Below are positions 32,774 through 43,058 of a stretch of DNA of 47,973 nucleotides, piece by piece; position 1 is the first letter of the stretch; every line of letters begins with the position of its first letter. The stretch comes from Pirellula sp. (GTDB taxonomy: Bacteria > Planctomycetota > Planctomycetia > Pirellulales > Pirellulaceae), in NCBI GenBank assembly GCA_021300015.1, contig JAJTFB010000035.1:1-47973 (forward strand). Direction: 5' to 3'. The translations under genes were made by a program, and so were the position numbers. A model generated the notes under the pieces. The model did no database searches and was not told the origin of the DNA. It saw only the letters and a program-made list of their open reading frames with translations.

Positions 32774-35629
32774 ATGCGCAAAAAAACAACCACAATCTAC
32801 TTCCGACCTCGCTTGAAAATACCTCTACTTGGGAACGCAGTCTTGCTGGCCGCGGTCTTGGCCCTTATGGCCAATTCGCTCGTCGCTCAAAGCCCAGCGG
32901 AACTTGCACCTTCCAAAGTCAAGTCCATCGATTTCCTAACCGATGTCCTCCCAATCCTCGATCAACACTGCTCGAACTGCCACGGTGCTAGCAAACAGAC
33001 TGCCGACCTTCGTCTCGATCTCCGGTCTGCTATCCTCAAAGGAAGCAACAGCGGACCAATTGTCGAAAAAGGGCACAGCGAACAGAGCCGTCTGATCCAA
33101 GTCGTAGCAGGCCTAGATCCAGACTACCAAATGCCGCCCGAGGGGGACCGCTTGTCACCCGAGCAAATCGGTATCCTAAAAGCCTGGATCGACTCTGGAG
33201 CCATGGGACCCGAGGACTCATCGCTTCTGGAAAAACCGCTCCCGTGGAGTTTTCGACCCCTTCGAGTACCCAAACCGCCCGAGAACGCACCCCTAGCCGA
33301 TTCAAAAAGTCTCGGGATCATCGACGCATGGCTCGCCGGCCCCCTTGCTGAAAAACAACTCGAATTTTCCCAACGCGCTGACCCTCAGACTCTCATCCGT
33401 CGATTATTCCTCGTAGCACTAGGTGTTCCTCCAACCCCTGAAGAAGTGGAGAGGTTCGCCAGCGACTCGTGTGTCGACGCCTACGAGCAACTCGTCGATC
33501 GAGTCCTTGCCGATCCTCGCTACGGCGAACGGCAGGCGCGTCACTGGTTTGATGTCATCCGCTTTGCCGAATCCAACGGATTCGAAACCAACCGAGTTCG
33601 ATACAACGCTTGGCCCTACCGAGATTATGTAATCGCTGCGTTCAATGACGATAAACCTTACAACCAATTCGTCAAAGAACAAATCGCCGGCGATGCCCTC
33701 GGTGCTGACGTCGCAACGGGCTTCCTGGTCGCCGGTTCCTATGACATAGTCAAAAGCCCTGATGTCAACCTAACCTTAATGCAACGACAGGATGAACTGG
33801 CTGATTTGATCAATACCACCGGTACAGCTTTCCTAGGCTTGACCATCGGATGCGCCCGTTGCCACGATCACAAGTTCGATCCGGTGACCCAGAAGGATTT
33901 CTACTCGCTCCAAGCCATCTACGCGGGAGTCCAATTCGGCGAACGACCGATTCCCACCGAACAAACCCCAGAAAAACTTCAACGTCTCGTACACATCGAT
34001 TCGGCACTTGCGTCGATCAAACCCAACCTGCAAACCCTCAAAGACAAGGCCCAAAAGGTCGCGCTCACCCGCAAGACCCTTCCACCGATCAACTCTAAAC
34101 TGAACCTAGAGTCCTTCGAACCGACCCTCACCAAATCCGTTCGTTTCACCATCGAAGCCTCCGGAGGCTCACAACCTTGCATCGATGAATGGGAAATCCT
34201 CGACGCCAACGGAAACAACGTCGCACTTGCGACTCGAGGAGCAAAAGCAAAAGCCTCAAGCACTCTTGCGGGTTTCCCAATCCATCAACTCGAACACATC
34301 AACGATGGGAAAACCGGAAACTCCCATAGCTGGATCTCCAACCAAACCGACGGAGGTTGGATTCAAATCGACTTCGAGCAACCCCAGACCATCTCCCAAA
34401 TGCGATGGGGACGTGATCGCTCCGAGCAATTCCAAGATCGGACTCCTTCGAAATACCAAATCGAAGCACTTGTCGAAAACGATCGATGGAAAACGATCGC
34501 CTCAGACCTGGGACATACGAGTTTTTCGGCCGACAGCATCGATGGAGTAACCCAGTTCTTAGATACCGATGAAAAAGCAACTTACATCGAACTCTTCGAA
34601 CAAGAAAGAAAATGGAAATCCGAGAAAAAATCGCTCACCCAAGGCCCCAACGCTTGGATCGGGACATTCTCTAGCCCAGGGACCATCCATCGACTCTATC
34701 GAGGCGATCCACTCTTGAAACGAGAAACTGTCCCCCCGGCAATGGTCGCTTCCCTCAACGGCCCCGAACTTCAAGAGGATTCCCCCGAGCAATCACGCCG
34801 ACTGGCCCTGGCTTCCTGGATCGTCGATCCACAAAACCCACTGACTCCAAGAGTCGTCGCCAACCGAATGTGGCACTACACGTTTGGTACCGGAATCATC
34901 GATACACCAAGCGACTTCGGTGCCAATGGCACACCACCGATGCACCCCGAATTGATCGATTCACTCGCCACAAGCCTGATCGAACAGGATTGGTCACTCA
35001 AGCAACTCCATCGTTCGATGCTGATCTCCCAAGCCTTCGTCCAGTCCTCAAAACCTCATCCCCAAGCCCTTGCTCTAGACGCGGATGCTCGACTCCTCTG
35101 GAGATATCCGCCCCGAAGACTCGAAGCCGAATCGATTCGCGACAGCATGCTCGTTGCCTCGGATGTCATCGACTATCGCATGGGTGGACCCGGGTTCTTC
35201 TTGCAACGTGTCGAACCAGACAACGTCTACCGCTACTTTCCCAAAGAACAAGTCGGTCCTCCCGAGTTTCGACGCATGGTCTACCTGACCCGCATTCGGC
35301 AAGAACAGGACCCGGTCTTCGGCGCGTTCGATTGCCCAAGCGGCAACCAAGTGGTACCCAAACGCCCCCGATCCAATACCCCACTGCAATCCCTGAACCT
35401 GTTCAACAGCCCCTTCGTTATCCAGCAAGCCGAACGATTCGCCGAACGCTTGCTTCGCGACGCAGGACAAAACTCCGATGATCAAATCAACTTGGCATTC
35501 CGAATCCTTTTCGCCCGACAGCCAGATGCACACGAAGTCGAACTTTCCAAGGACATGATCCAAAGCCAAGGCACTGTGCCATTTTGCAGAGCCCTCCTAA
35601 ATGCCAGCGAATTTCTGTTTGTATTTTAA
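32774..35629 (+). CDS. PSCyt1/DUF1549/DUF1553 giant exported protein with F5/8C-like domain
   Basis: A 951-residue protein. Signal peptide (about 1-38), PSCyt1 domain with CSNCH at about 65-69, DUF1549 (about 175-390) with CARCH near 360, an F5/8 type C (discoidin)-like domain (about 447-575; SVRFTIEASGGSQPCIDEWE, HINDGKTG, WIQIDFEQPQTISQMRWGRD), and DUF1553 (about 670-950) ending LLNASEFLFVF. The discoidin-like domain probably binds carbohydrate. It is followed after 18 nt by a DUF1501 gene, the usual partner. Compare the first giant (2815-6312), which has a LamG-like insert instead and no DUF1501 neighbour. Confidence 0.92.
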   Translation: MRKKTTTIYFRPRLKIPLLGNAVLLAAVLALMANSLVAQSPAELAPSKVKSIDFLTDVLPILDQHCSNCHGASKQTADLRLDLRSAILKGSNSGPIVEKGHSEQSRLIQVVAGLDPDYQMPPEGDRLSPEQIGILKAWIDSGAMGPEDSSLLEKPLPWSFRPLRVPKPPENAPLADSKSLGIIDAWLAGPLAEKQLEFSQRADPQTLIRRLFLVALGVPPTPEEVERFASDSCVDAYEQLVDRVLADPRYGERQARHWFDVIRFAESNGFETNRVRYNAWPYRDYVIAAFNDDKPYNQFVKEQIAGDALGADVATGFLVAGSYDIVKSPDVNLTLMQRQDELADLINTTGTAFLGLTIGCARCHDHKFDPVTQKDFYSLQAIYAGVQFGERPIPTEQTPEKLQRLVHIDSALASIKPNLQTLKDKAQKVALTRKTLPPINSKLNLESFEPTLTKSVRFTIEASGGSQPCIDEWEILDANGNNVALATRGAKAKASSTLAGFPIHQLEHINDGKTGNSHSWISNQTDGGWIQIDFEQPQTISQMRWGRDRSEQFQDRTPSKYQIEALVENDRWKTIASDLGHTSFSADSIDGVTQFLDTDEKATYIELFEQERKWKSEKKSLTQGPNAWIGTFSSPGTIHRLYRGDPLLKRETVPPAMVASLNGPELQEDSPEQSRRLALASWIVDPQNPLTPRVVANRMWHYTFGTGIIDTPSDFGANGTPPMHPELIDSLATSLIEQDWSLKQLHRSMLISQAFVQSSKPHPQALALDADARLLWRYPPRRLEAESIRDSMLVASDVIDYRMGGPGFFLQRVEPDNVYRYFPKEQVGPPEFRRMVYLTRIRQEQDPVFGAFDCPSGNQVVPKRPRSNTPLQSLNLFNSPFVIQQAERFAERLLRDAGQNSDDQINLAFRILFARQPDAHEVELSKDMIQSQGTVPFCRALLNASEFLFVF

Positions 35630-35647
35630 ACTTACTTGAGCAAACGC

Positions 35648-37147
35648 ATGTCCAACCAATCTCCATCAAGCCGTCGCTCTTTTCTGACAGACCACCTGAT
35701 GCGACTCAGCGGCATGTCGTTGGGAACTCTTGCTGCCCTCGATATGCTCCATCGCGACGGAGTGCTCGCCGACCAAAACGACAAAACTCCCATCCGTCCC
35801 TCGATCGATCCGGCAACTCCCAACCGAGCTAGAAAAGCGCACTTCGAACCCCAGGCAAAACAGGTCCTGATGATTTTCTGCGCCGGTGCCTGCAGCCACC
35901 TCGATACCTTCGATTACAAACCTGCCCTGATCGAAAATCACGATCGCCCGATGCCCGGCTCGGACAAACTGATCACCTTCCAAGGTGGACAAGGGACCTT
36001 GCAAAAAAGCCCCTGGGAATTTCGACCACGCGGGCAATGCGGCAAAATGATCTCCGATTTGGTTCCGAATCTAGGGAACCTAGCCGACCAAATGTGCTTC
36101 ATTCACTCACTGACCGGAAAAACCAATACACACGGTCCGGGTGAGAATTTCATGAACACAGGCTTTACCCTCGATGGTTTCCCAAGCATCGGTGCATGGA
36201 CTAGTTATGCCTTAGGAAGCCAAAACGATAACCTCCCAGCCTACGTGGCGATCCCCGATCCCCGAGGCGTACCACAATCAAGCGGGAATTGCTGGAACCC
36301 AGGATTCCTACCCGCAGCCTTCCAAGGTACCGACTTCAATGCCGCTGCCCCAATCCGAAACCTCGCCCGTCCAGAGAGCATCTCTAGCCAAAGCGATAAA
36401 GCCACTCGCGAGTTTCTAGAAAAAATCAATGCACATCATCTAAAGCAATTCCCAGGCGATAGCGAACTCGCTGCTCGCATCTCCAGCTATCAACTCGCCG
36501 CTCGAATGCAACTCTCGGTACCAACAGTCAGCGATCTGTCTTCGGAAACCGCCGAAACCCTTGCAGCCTACGGCGCGGATCAAAAAGGATCTCCTGTCCT
36601 AGAGACCAAAGCAGCCTACGCCAAAAACTGCATCCTGGCACGCAAACTCATCGAACAAGGGGTCCGATTCGTGCAGTTGTTCAACGGAGCCTACCAAGTC
36701 GGAGGAGAAGGAACAAGCAATTGGGACGGCCACAAAATACTCAAAGACCAATACACAAACCACGGAGAAATCTTCGATCAACCCACCGCAGCTCTCGTGC
36801 GTGACCTCCAACAGCGAGGACTCCTCGAGCAAACCTTGGTCGTCTGGTGCACCGAATTCGGCCGCATGCCGACATTCCAAGCTGGAGCCAACGGCCGCGA
36901 TCACAACCCTGCGGGATTTACCGCTTGGCTCGCCGGTGCGGGAGTCCAAGCCCCCTTGAGCTACGGTGCTACCGACGAATTTGGATACAAAGCCGTCGAA
37001 AAGATCTCTACGGTCTATGACTTCCATGCCACGATCCTGCACCTACTTGGACTCGATCATGAACGACTGAGCTTCTATCACAACGGTATCGAACGCCGAT
37101 TGACGGACGTTCATGGTCATGTCATCCACGATATCGTTAAGTCCTAA
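35648..37147 (+). CDS. DUF1501 Tat-exported protein, partner of the PSCyt1 protein
   Basis: A 499-residue DUF1501 (sulfatase/alkaline-phosphatase-like fold) protein. It has a twin-arginine signal ([20 protein letters not shown]), the N-terminal block [61 protein letters not shown] and the final [19 protein letters not shown]. The family is thought to act on sulfated or otherwise modified polysaccharides together with PSCyt1 proteins, but the activity is not proven. ATG at 35648 is preferred to a TTG at 35636. Confidence 0.9.
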   Translation: MSNQSPSSRRSFLTDHLMRLSGMSLGTLAALDMLHRDGVLADQNDKTPIRPSIDPATPNRARKAHFEPQAKQVLMIFCAGACSHLDTFDYKPALIENHDRPMPGSDKLITFQGGQGTLQKSPWEFRPRGQCGKMISDLVPNLGNLADQMCFIHSLTGKTNTHGPGENFMNTGFTLDGFPSIGAWTSYALGSQNDNLPAYVAIPDPRGVPQSSGNCWNPGFLPAAFQGTDFNAAAPIRNLARPESISSQSDKATREFLEKINAHHLKQFPGDSELAARISSYQLAARMQLSVPTVSDLSSETAETLAAYGADQKGSPVLETKAAYAKNCILARKLIEQGVRFVQLFNGAYQVGGEGTSNWDGHKILKDQYTNHGEIFDQPTAALVRDLQQRGLLEQTLVVWCTEFGRMPTFQAGANGRDHNPAGFTAWLAGAGVQAPLSYGATDEFGYKAVEKISTVYDFHATILHLLGLDHERLSFYHNGIERRLTDVHGHVIHDIVKS

Positions 37148-37280
37148 TCCGCCCTCTGGCGATCCAACCGAGAACCTCGGATCTCGTCACGTCGATCAGA
37201 AGCATTTGGATTTTCAGTTTGCGTCACTTGAAAGTGGCCTTGTTAAAAGCATGGAGTACTCCTGCGGTCAAAAACGATTG

Positions 37281-38627
37281 CTACGCGTAAACCATTTCCA
37301 AAGGAATCGCTCGCTCTGCACGGAGAATCGCATCCCACAAGTCCTCCTGAGTCACTACCGATGTAGGCCCCAAGGGGACCCAAGTCAACAAAGAACGACT
37401 CCCGACTCGGAGGGTCCCGACCGAAGACTCCAATCCAAAAAATTCTGAGGGCCGCCACGTGCATGCAGCCATCCAATACTCGGGCCCCAATTCAGGAAAC
37501 CGGCAGCAAGCAACTTTCCATTCTTCAAAGACCGACAGGTCCGGATTCGATGCCCTCGAATCCGTCCCCAAAAACAAAGGAATTTTGCTCGCAGCAAGTC
37601 GATTGGCCGGATGCCGAGCATGACGGAAATGCTCATGGGTCCGCGGGCAGTACACCACTGCCATCCGATCGCGATAGCTCTCGAGCCACTTGATCTGATC
37701 GTCACTCAAGTAATTCCCATGGGCAATCAAGGCTCGATGCGAACCGCTAAGCAACCGCAGATGCTCATCGACCGTGCCGATCTCCATCGCATGCTCGGTG
37801 TCAATCCAAGGCTCGATCCAGTCCTTCATTGGACCCTCTCGATGCTCGATCCACTGCAACTCTTCGAAACTCTCTGCCAAATGCATACTGAGCAATCCAC
37901 CCGGCTGCCGTGTCGTCTCAAGTGCACCCCTGACCAACCGCTTCGAAGCCGTGTAAGGCGCATGAGGAGCAAGCCCCAAGGGAGCTTGGCATACCCCTTG
38001 CGATATCCCGTCGGCATTTCGCGACATGAGTTCCAAAGCGTAGTTCCAAGTCTGCTTGCCCCTGGCCTCGTTGACATCGACCAATTCCACACAAGGCCGA
38101 ATCAGAATCGGTGGGCCACAGACCAACGCATCGATGAACTCAGTACGCCGATCGGCGAATAATCCACTCGATGCTTGCTCGAGCCAATCCTCAGACCACG
38201 GTGCTGTCACATTATCGACCACCAATCGCGTGGCGCTCGACCAAGCTTCGCGAACCCCTCTAAGCGTCGCATCCTTTTTGACCTGCGCAATATCTTGGCC
38301 GGAATCGACCAAAGCTTTCCGCCTTGCCATCACCTTGCCAAGCCATCGGACCATCGATGCGCCCGCAGTCGTCGACCCGTCGTCACTAGACTCCACGGCA
38401 AGCAGAGGGGATTCGATATCGCTGAATTCCAAATGGCAATGGGAATTGATCAATCCCGGCAGGATCACGCCACCTTCGAGTCGGACCCTGGGCCAGGATC
38501 GGTAGCAGGCGGGTAACTCCCTACCGAAATACTCGATTCGCCCAGATTGGACCACCAAAAACCCTCCACATATAGCAGGGGATTCCACCGGTAGGATCCA
38601 ATCCGACTCGACGACCAAAGATGCCAC
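37281..38627 (-). CDS. Amidohydrolase (cytosine deaminase/SAH deaminase-like)
   Basis: About 448 residues of the metal-dependent amidohydrolase superfamily. Metal ligands appear in INSHCHLEF (HxH), SMHLAESFEELQWIE, LIAHGNYLSDDQ and FLGTDSRASNPDLSVFEEW. The region CPRTHEHFRH replaces the usual CPxSN type motif. The substrate is unknown; members of this branch deaminate nucleosides or related ring compounds. The start is uncertain: GTG at 38627 lies 16 nt after the end of the Gfo/Idh gene, while longer frames run into that gene. Confidence 0.82.
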   Translation of the reverse strand: MASLVVESDWILPVESPAICGGFLVVQSGRIEYFGRELPACYRSWPRVRLEGGVILPGLINSHCHLEFSDIESPLLAVESSDDGSTTAGASMVRWLGKVMARRKALVDSGQDIAQVKKDATLRGVREAWSSATRLVVDNVTAPWSEDWLEQASSGLFADRRTEFIDALVCGPPILIRPCVELVDVNEARGKQTWNYALELMSRNADGISQGVCQAPLGLAPHAPYTASKRLVRGALETTRQPGGLLSMHLAESFEELQWIEHREGPMKDWIEPWIDTEHAMEIGTVDEHLRLLSGSHRALIAHGNYLSDDQIKWLESYRDRMAVVYCPRTHEHFRHARHPANRLAASKIPLFLGTDSRASNPDLSVFEEWKVACCRFPELGPEYWMAACTWRPSEFFGLESSVGTLRVGSRSLLTWVPLGPTSVVTQEDLWDAILRAERAIPLEMVYA

Positions 38628-38643
38628 GGGAATCGGTTCGGAT

Positions 38644-39981
38644 CTAGGATAGATTGTCGACTTCAAAACCCTTGCGGTAGGTCCGACGAAGCAACGCGTT
38701 TGCCAACGCATGGTTGGGAACCGAGATCGCATCGGCGTTCCATTGCAACTCGCTGCCAGGAAATCGATTGGCAAGAGTTCCTAGCAAAACAGCTTCGGTC
38801 AACGGACCCGCATAGCCAAAATGGGCCGTTGTTGGCGCCCCACCTAAGCACGCATCGACAAAGAGGTGATAGTGATTCCCGTCGGGTGCAGCTTCGATTT
38901 TGTAATCCGCGAACTGCTTTGCCGGCAGCAGTACAGGCATCGCCACATGGGGAAGCAACACGGCTCCCTTCTCACCCAGGAAAATCGAGCCCTGATCGGG
39001 CAAACCCATTCGTTTCCCATCCGCGCCCTCAAGCGGCCAAGCAGTGGTGTCGGGCATTTTCCCACCATCGCTCCATGTCAAAAGGAAATCGCTTGTCGTA
39101 AAGGCAGAGGCTCCAAATGTGTAGCGTGTGTGGTTCTGCATCCCAAAGGATTTCTGCGGCGCTGCAGAACTGCTAGAAATCACCTTGGTGGGATTCCCTA
39201 ACTTCAAAGCCGAAAAGACGGGGTCGAGAATGTGGATGGCCATATCACCCATCGTTCCGCAACCATAGTCGTACCAGCGACGCCAGTTGCCGGGATGGAA
39301 ATGACCCTGGGCATACTCCCGGTCCGGAGCAGTTCCAAGCCATAGATCCCACTGCAAGAAATCCGGTACGGGATTGGGTGCCGGGTCCGGACCCTCGTAG
39401 CCCCAGGTCTTGGAACTCCAGGAATGGGTCTCTCGGATTTTGCCAATGACGCCGCTTTGGATCAGCTTGACCGCGGTTCGATAAGCGCTAGCCGAGTGGA
39501 TTTGGGTCCCCATCTGCGTCACGAGCTTTTTGCTCTCTGAGACAATTCGCAACTGTCGAGATTCATAGACATCGTGAGTCAGCGGTTTTTGGCAATAAAC
39601 ATGCTTGCCATAGTTCATCGCAGTCATCGCTGCCGGAGCATGAGTGTGATCGGGCGTCGAAACCGATACGGCATCGATCTGGCCTGCCATCTCGGCAAAC
39701 ATCTTGCGGAAATCACTAAAGCCCTTCGCATTGGGATGCCTTTTGACCGCAGCAGCAAGATTGTTCGCATCGACATCGCACAACGCAACCACATCCACCT
39801 TGGCGTGGGAACTGAGCGACCCAAGATCCGCACCGCCCATCCCTCCAACTCCGATGCTCGCCAACCGAAGTCGATCTGCGGTGATCGGGGCAGCAACTAA
39901 GCCGCCTGCAAGATGGGCAGCGGCGATGGCACTGGCCGTTTGAGAAAAAAAGTCTCTGCGCGTCGTCGAATGGTTCTTCAT
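38644..39981 (-). CDS. Gfo/Idh/MocA oxidoreductase with Tat signal
   Basis: A 445-residue protein with a twin-arginine signal (STTRRDFFSQTASAIAAAHL). A Rossmann NAD(P)-binding domain follows (RLASIGVGGMGGADLGSL, VVALCDVDANNL), then DAVSVSTPDHTHAP, the EKP-like motif CQKPLTHDVYESRQL, and a Gfo/Idh C-terminal domain (GTMGDMAIHILDPVFSALKL). These planctomycete proteins are exported and act on sugars or sugar alcohols. ATG at 39981 directly precedes the Tat motif. The amidohydrolase gene follows 16 nt downstream on the same strand. Confidence 0.9.
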   Translation of the reverse strand: MKNHSTTRRDFFSQTASAIAAAHLAGGLVAAPITADRLRLASIGVGGMGGADLGSLSSHAKVDVVALCDVDANNLAAAVKRHPNAKGFSDFRKMFAEMAGQIDAVSVSTPDHTHAPAAMTAMNYGKHVYCQKPLTHDVYESRQLRIVSESKKLVTQMGTQIHSASAYRTAVKLIQSGVIGKIRETHSWSSKTWGYEGPDPAPNPVPDFLQWDLWLGTAPDREYAQGHFHPGNWRRWYDYGCGTMGDMAIHILDPVFSALKLGNPTKVISSSSAAPQKSFGMQNHTRYTFGASAFTTSDFLLTWSDGGKMPDTTAWPLEGADGKRMGLPDQGSIFLGEKGAVLLPHVAMPVLLPAKQFADYKIEAAPDGNHYHLFVDACLGGAPTTAHFGYAGPLTEAVLLGTLANRFPGSELQWNADAISVPNHALANALLRRTYRKGFEVDNLS

Positions 39982-40214
39982 GGCATACTCCAAAAGCATC
40001 GCAAGGATCGAAATGGGGAAGGTTAGTCCGGGACAGGTCAGGCAGGGCAGTCTGGGGCAGACTAGGGCGGATGTCCTTAACAGTGTAACCAAGCCCATTG
40101 GACCCGTGGCATGCTCATTGCCCATGCTTGGTAAATTTGTCCCTTCAAAGTTTTCTCAACCCCCCCCAAAACCGATCCCCTCAAGACAGTAGCTCTTTAC
40201 AGTGGCTCTTTGCG

Positions 40215-40241
40215 TTGCACTCCCCGAGCTTTGTCTATAAT
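40215..40241 (+). promoter_or_regulatory. Candidate promoter for the SDR gene
   Basis: A perfect -10 box TATAAT (40236-40241) is preceded by TTGCAC (40215-40220) with a short 15-bp spacer. It points towards the SDR gene, whose ATG is about 100 nt downstream. The short spacer makes this tentative. Confidence 0.35.
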
Positions 40242-40343
40242 GCACGTCAATCTCTGTTCCCTAGCAAGCGTTCCTATCTCGCACTGTTGGGGGAATGCAA
40301 GCTCGAGGCGTAAGCCGCATACCAGACCCCATCGGACCGACTC

Positions 40344-41150
40344 ATGACCTCCCACCCACAACAAAGACCCCAAGGCTCCGTGCGATACGATCATTCCGGA
40401 CGCGTTGTTCTGGTCACCGGAGGCTCCAACGGCATCGGGCTTGCAATCTGCCGTGGCTTCAGCCAAGCCGGTGCATCGGTTCTCTGCGCAGATATCGCCG
40501 AGTATCCCGATCTGAACGACCCCAATGTCCATTTTTTACGCTCCGATGTGGCTAACCCCTCGGATTGCCAACATGCCGTTGAGCTCGCGCTGGAACAATG
40601 GGGAGCACTCGATGTTCTGGTCAATAACGCCGCCATCCAACCCGCTTCCTCGTACGTTCGCCTCGAGGACCTCAAGACCCAGGACTTTGAACGCATGCTC
40701 GCAATCAATTTCTCAGGTTACACCTTCATGGCACAGCATGCCCTCAGAGCCATGCGAAAGCAGCAATCCGGCGTGGTCATCAACATCGCAAGTGGCCAAG
40801 CCCATCGCACCACCCGCGGGGTCCCTGTCTACGGGCCGATCAAGGCGGCGAATGTTCTTCAAGCGATGCAGTGGGGCGTCGAGTATGCTCGCGATGGTAT
40901 ACGAGTCCTGAGCGTATCTCCAGGCGCAATCGATACCCCGTTGGTTCGAGCCACCCTAGAAGCTCAAGGTGGCGAACGGGAACTGGCTAACCGACACCCC
41001 CTTGGCCGCATCGGAACACCCGAAGAAGTCGCCAATGCAGTCCTTTGGCTTTCAAGCCGCGATGCCTCGTTCATCACCGGAACCGACCTAGCTGTCGACG
41101 GTGGACTCGGAGCCTTGGGCGCTTTCGCAGATCCTTATCCGATGCGTTAG
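40344..41150 (+). CDS. Short-chain dehydrogenase/reductase
   Basis: A 268-residue classical SDR. It has the cofactor motif VTGGSNGIGLA, VNNAA, the catalytic serine in INIASG, YGPIK (Tyr and Lys of YxxxK) and the C-terminal GTPEEVANAVLWLSS and TDLAVDGG. An NAD(P)-dependent oxidation or reduction is certain in kind; the substrate is not. The gene stop overlaps the stop codon of mcsB on the opposite strand by 4 nt (TTAG at 41147-41150). Confidence 0.9.
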   Translation: MTSHPQQRPQGSVRYDHSGRVVLVTGGSNGIGLAICRGFSQAGASVLCADIAEYPDLNDPNVHFLRSDVANPSDCQHAVELALEQWGALDVLVNNAAIQPASSYVRLEDLKTQDFERMLAINFSGYTFMAQHALRAMRKQQSGVVINIASGQAHRTTRGVPVYGPIKAANVLQAMQWGVEYARDGIRVLSVSPGAIDTPLVRATLEAQGGERELANRHPLGRIGTPEEVANAVLWLSSRDASFITGTDLAVDGGLGALGAFADPYPMR

Positions 41151-42208
41151 TTCAAATGCTGCTGGAGATAGTTCGCTCGCTCGGTATTCCGATCGCTACC
41201 GCTGAGCTTGCGCCCCCGGAGTTTCTGCAGATGGGCAGGTTGCGTATGGATAAACATCTTGTTGAGCGTCGGTATCGTCAGCCCCTGGATCAATCCGAGA
41301 TTGATCCCTAAACGGACCTTGCTCAAATAATGCATGGTCTCTTCGCTGCTGATCTTTTTGGCCGTCTTGAGGATCCCATGCGCCCGACTGACCAAATCGC
41401 TCAGATCCGCTCGGTCCTCGTTGAGCAAGAACACTCGGGCTTTTCGCTCGTAATCGATCAATTGAGGAACGACCTCTTGGACCCGCCGAATCAACTCCGC
41501 TTCGCTTTTTCCAAGCGTCGTTTGGTTGCTGACCTGATAAAAATCACCCATGAACTGCGATCCTTCGCCGAATAACCCACGCACCGCGACGTTGATCTTT
41601 CCCAATGCCCTGAAGACCTTCTCGATCTGCTTGGTGGCCACCAAAGCCGGCAAATGAAGCATCACACTGACCCGCAAACCGGTCCCGACATTCGTTGGAC
41701 ATGCCGTCAGGTAACCAAATTTGCTTGTGAATGCAAACTGCAAGTGAGCCTCCAACGCATCGTCGAGCTTATCGATCCGCGACCAGCCATGCTCGAGATC
41801 CAATCCACTTTGCATGACCTGCAAACGCAAGTGATCCTCCTCGTTGACCATGATGCTGAATCGCTCGTTGGGATCAAGGATGACCGCACGCGTTCCCTCG
41901 GCATCACTCAACTCATGGCTGATCAACTGCCGCTCCATGAGGAACTGGCGATCCAAATCCCCAAGCTTGCTCACATCGATGTATTCGGCCTCAGTACCGA
42001 TCTGGCAACGATCGAACGCCAACTGAACGGCAGAAGCAATCTGCGTCCGCTGCTTGGTCGTACACTTACGGATAAAGGGAAAATCCGAAAGATTTCGTGC
42101 CAAACGGATGCGACTGCTAATGACGATGTCCGACTCAGGACCATCGCCTCGCATCCACTCTCCTGTCTGCTGGGTTAAATCATCGATTTTCAATTTGCAC
42201 CAACCCAT
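41147..42208 (-). CDS. mcsB: Protein arginine kinase McsB
   Basis: A 353-residue protein of the phosphagen-kinase-like McsB family. It begins with the typical QTGEWMRGDGPESDIVISSR and RIRLARNL, and contains NEEDHLRLQVMQSGLDLEHG, TACPTNVGTGLRVSVMLHLP and EGSQFMGDFYQVSNQTTLGK. McsB phosphorylates arginines and marks proteins for ClpCP in Firmicutes. It lies 22 nt downstream of mcsA on the same strand, so the pair is an operon. ctsR and clpC, which accompany it in Firmicutes, are absent here. Confidence 0.93.
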   Translation of the reverse strand: MGWCKLKIDDLTQQTGEWMRGDGPESDIVISSRIRLARNLSDFPFIRKCTTKQRTQIASAVQLAFDRCQIGTEAEYIDVSKLGDLDRQFLMERQLISHELSDAEGTRAVILDPNERFSIMVNEEDHLRLQVMQSGLDLEHGWSRIDKLDDALEAHLQFAFTSKFGYLTACPTNVGTGLRVSVMLHLPALVATKQIEKVFRALGKINVAVRGLFGEGSQFMGDFYQVSNQTTLGKSEAELIRRVQEVVPQLIDYERKARVFLLNEDRADLSDLVSRAHGILKTAKKISSEETMHYLSKVRLGINLGLIQGLTIPTLNKMFIHTQPAHLQKLRGRKLSGSDRNTERANYLQQHLN

Positions 42209-42230
42209 AAGTTATCAGCAGGTCGTTCGA

Positions 42231-43058
42231 TCACTTGACGTCGGGATCTTTCTTGTCGTCCAAATCCCCGTCATCCAAATCCCCGTCATCCAGATCGTCT
42301 TCGTCCAGATCGTCTTCGTCCAAGCCGTCTTCGTCCAGGTCGTCATCGTCCAAGTCGTCTTCATCTAGGTCGTCTTCGTCCAAGTCGTCTTCGTCCAAGC
42401 CGTCTTCGTCCAGGTCGATGCCGTCGGGATCTTCTTCCTCGTCGTGCTCCTCGTCGCCAAGCTCGTCTTCGTCCTCGATTTCAGGTAAGCCATCGGGCAG
42501 AGACTGAAACTCCTCCTCGAGCTCCAAAAGCTCCATCTCATGCTCATCGAGTTCCAGTGTTCCGCTCTGAACGGCACTGATCTTGTCGCGAATCGCACCG
42601 GCCTCTTCGTAATTCTCCGCTTCGATCGCCCGCTGAAGGGCCGAACGCAAACGCTTGAGTTGGAAGTGGCGTTTGGGAGTCCCCCCAAGATTCTTTGGAA
42701 CCTTACCTACATGCTTTTGAGCACCATGGATGTTCATAAGCAGCGGTTCGAGGTCCTCCTCGAAGACCACGTAGTCATAGGGACAACCGAGACGCCCCCC
42801 TTTTCGAAACTCGGAAAACGTAATGCCGCACATCGGGCAAGTCTTCTTGTCGGTCTGAGCCAATTCGCTGGCCGCTTTTTCCAACTGCAATTGCTTGGAA
42901 AGCAAATTCGAGAGCGCCGTGGCCGTCTCGAGCGACTCGCCGGTCTGGAAAAAAACTCTAGCGTGATCCTCACACAAATGGATAAGCGTCGGGCCTGACG
43001 GGTCCGTCAGTTCCGTGATGTGAAAAATCGCGTTTTTCTCGCAGTGCTGGCACTTCAT
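42231..43058 (-). CDS. mcsA: McsA-like zinc/UvrB-motif activator of McsB, with long acidic tail
   Basis: A 275-residue protein. Zinc-type motifs CQHC (3-6), LCEDH, CPMCGITFSEF and GCPYDY correspond to the McsA pattern, with His or Asp where Firmicute proteins have a second Cys. A UvrB/UvrC motif follows (LRSALQRAIEAENYEEAGAI, about 125-165). From about residue 190 the protein is a run of Asp/Glu/Leu/Gly pentapeptides of the type LDEDD. McsA activates the McsB arginine kinase. ATG at 43058. The divergent trpE gene starts 124 nt away. Confidence 0.88.
   Translation of the reverse strand: MKCQHCEKNAIFHITELTDPSGPTLIHLCEDHARVFFQTGESLETATALSNLLSKQLQLEKAASELAQTDKKTCPMCGITFSEFRKGGRLGCPYDYVVFEEDLEPLLMNIHGAQKHVGKVPKNLGGTPKRHFQLKRLRSALQRAIEAENYEEAGAIRDKISAVQSGTLELDEHEMELLELEEEFQSLPDGLPEIEDEDELGDEEHDEEEDPDGIDLDEDGLDEDDLDEDDLDEDDLDDDDLDEDGLDEDDLDEDDLDDGDLDDGDLDDKKDPDVK
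42246..42423 (-). repeat. 15-bp tandem repeats encoding the LDEDD acidic tail of McsA
   Basis: On the plus strand the unit is close to TCGTCTTCGTCCAAG, repeated about ten times with few changes. On the coding strand it gives D-L-D-E-D/G. Copy number probably varies between strains. Confidence 0.88.

Noticed and set aside
42246-42423. CRISPR-like array
   Set aside because: The 15-bp units have no spacers and encode an in-frame acidic peptide in McsA, so they are coding tandem repeats.
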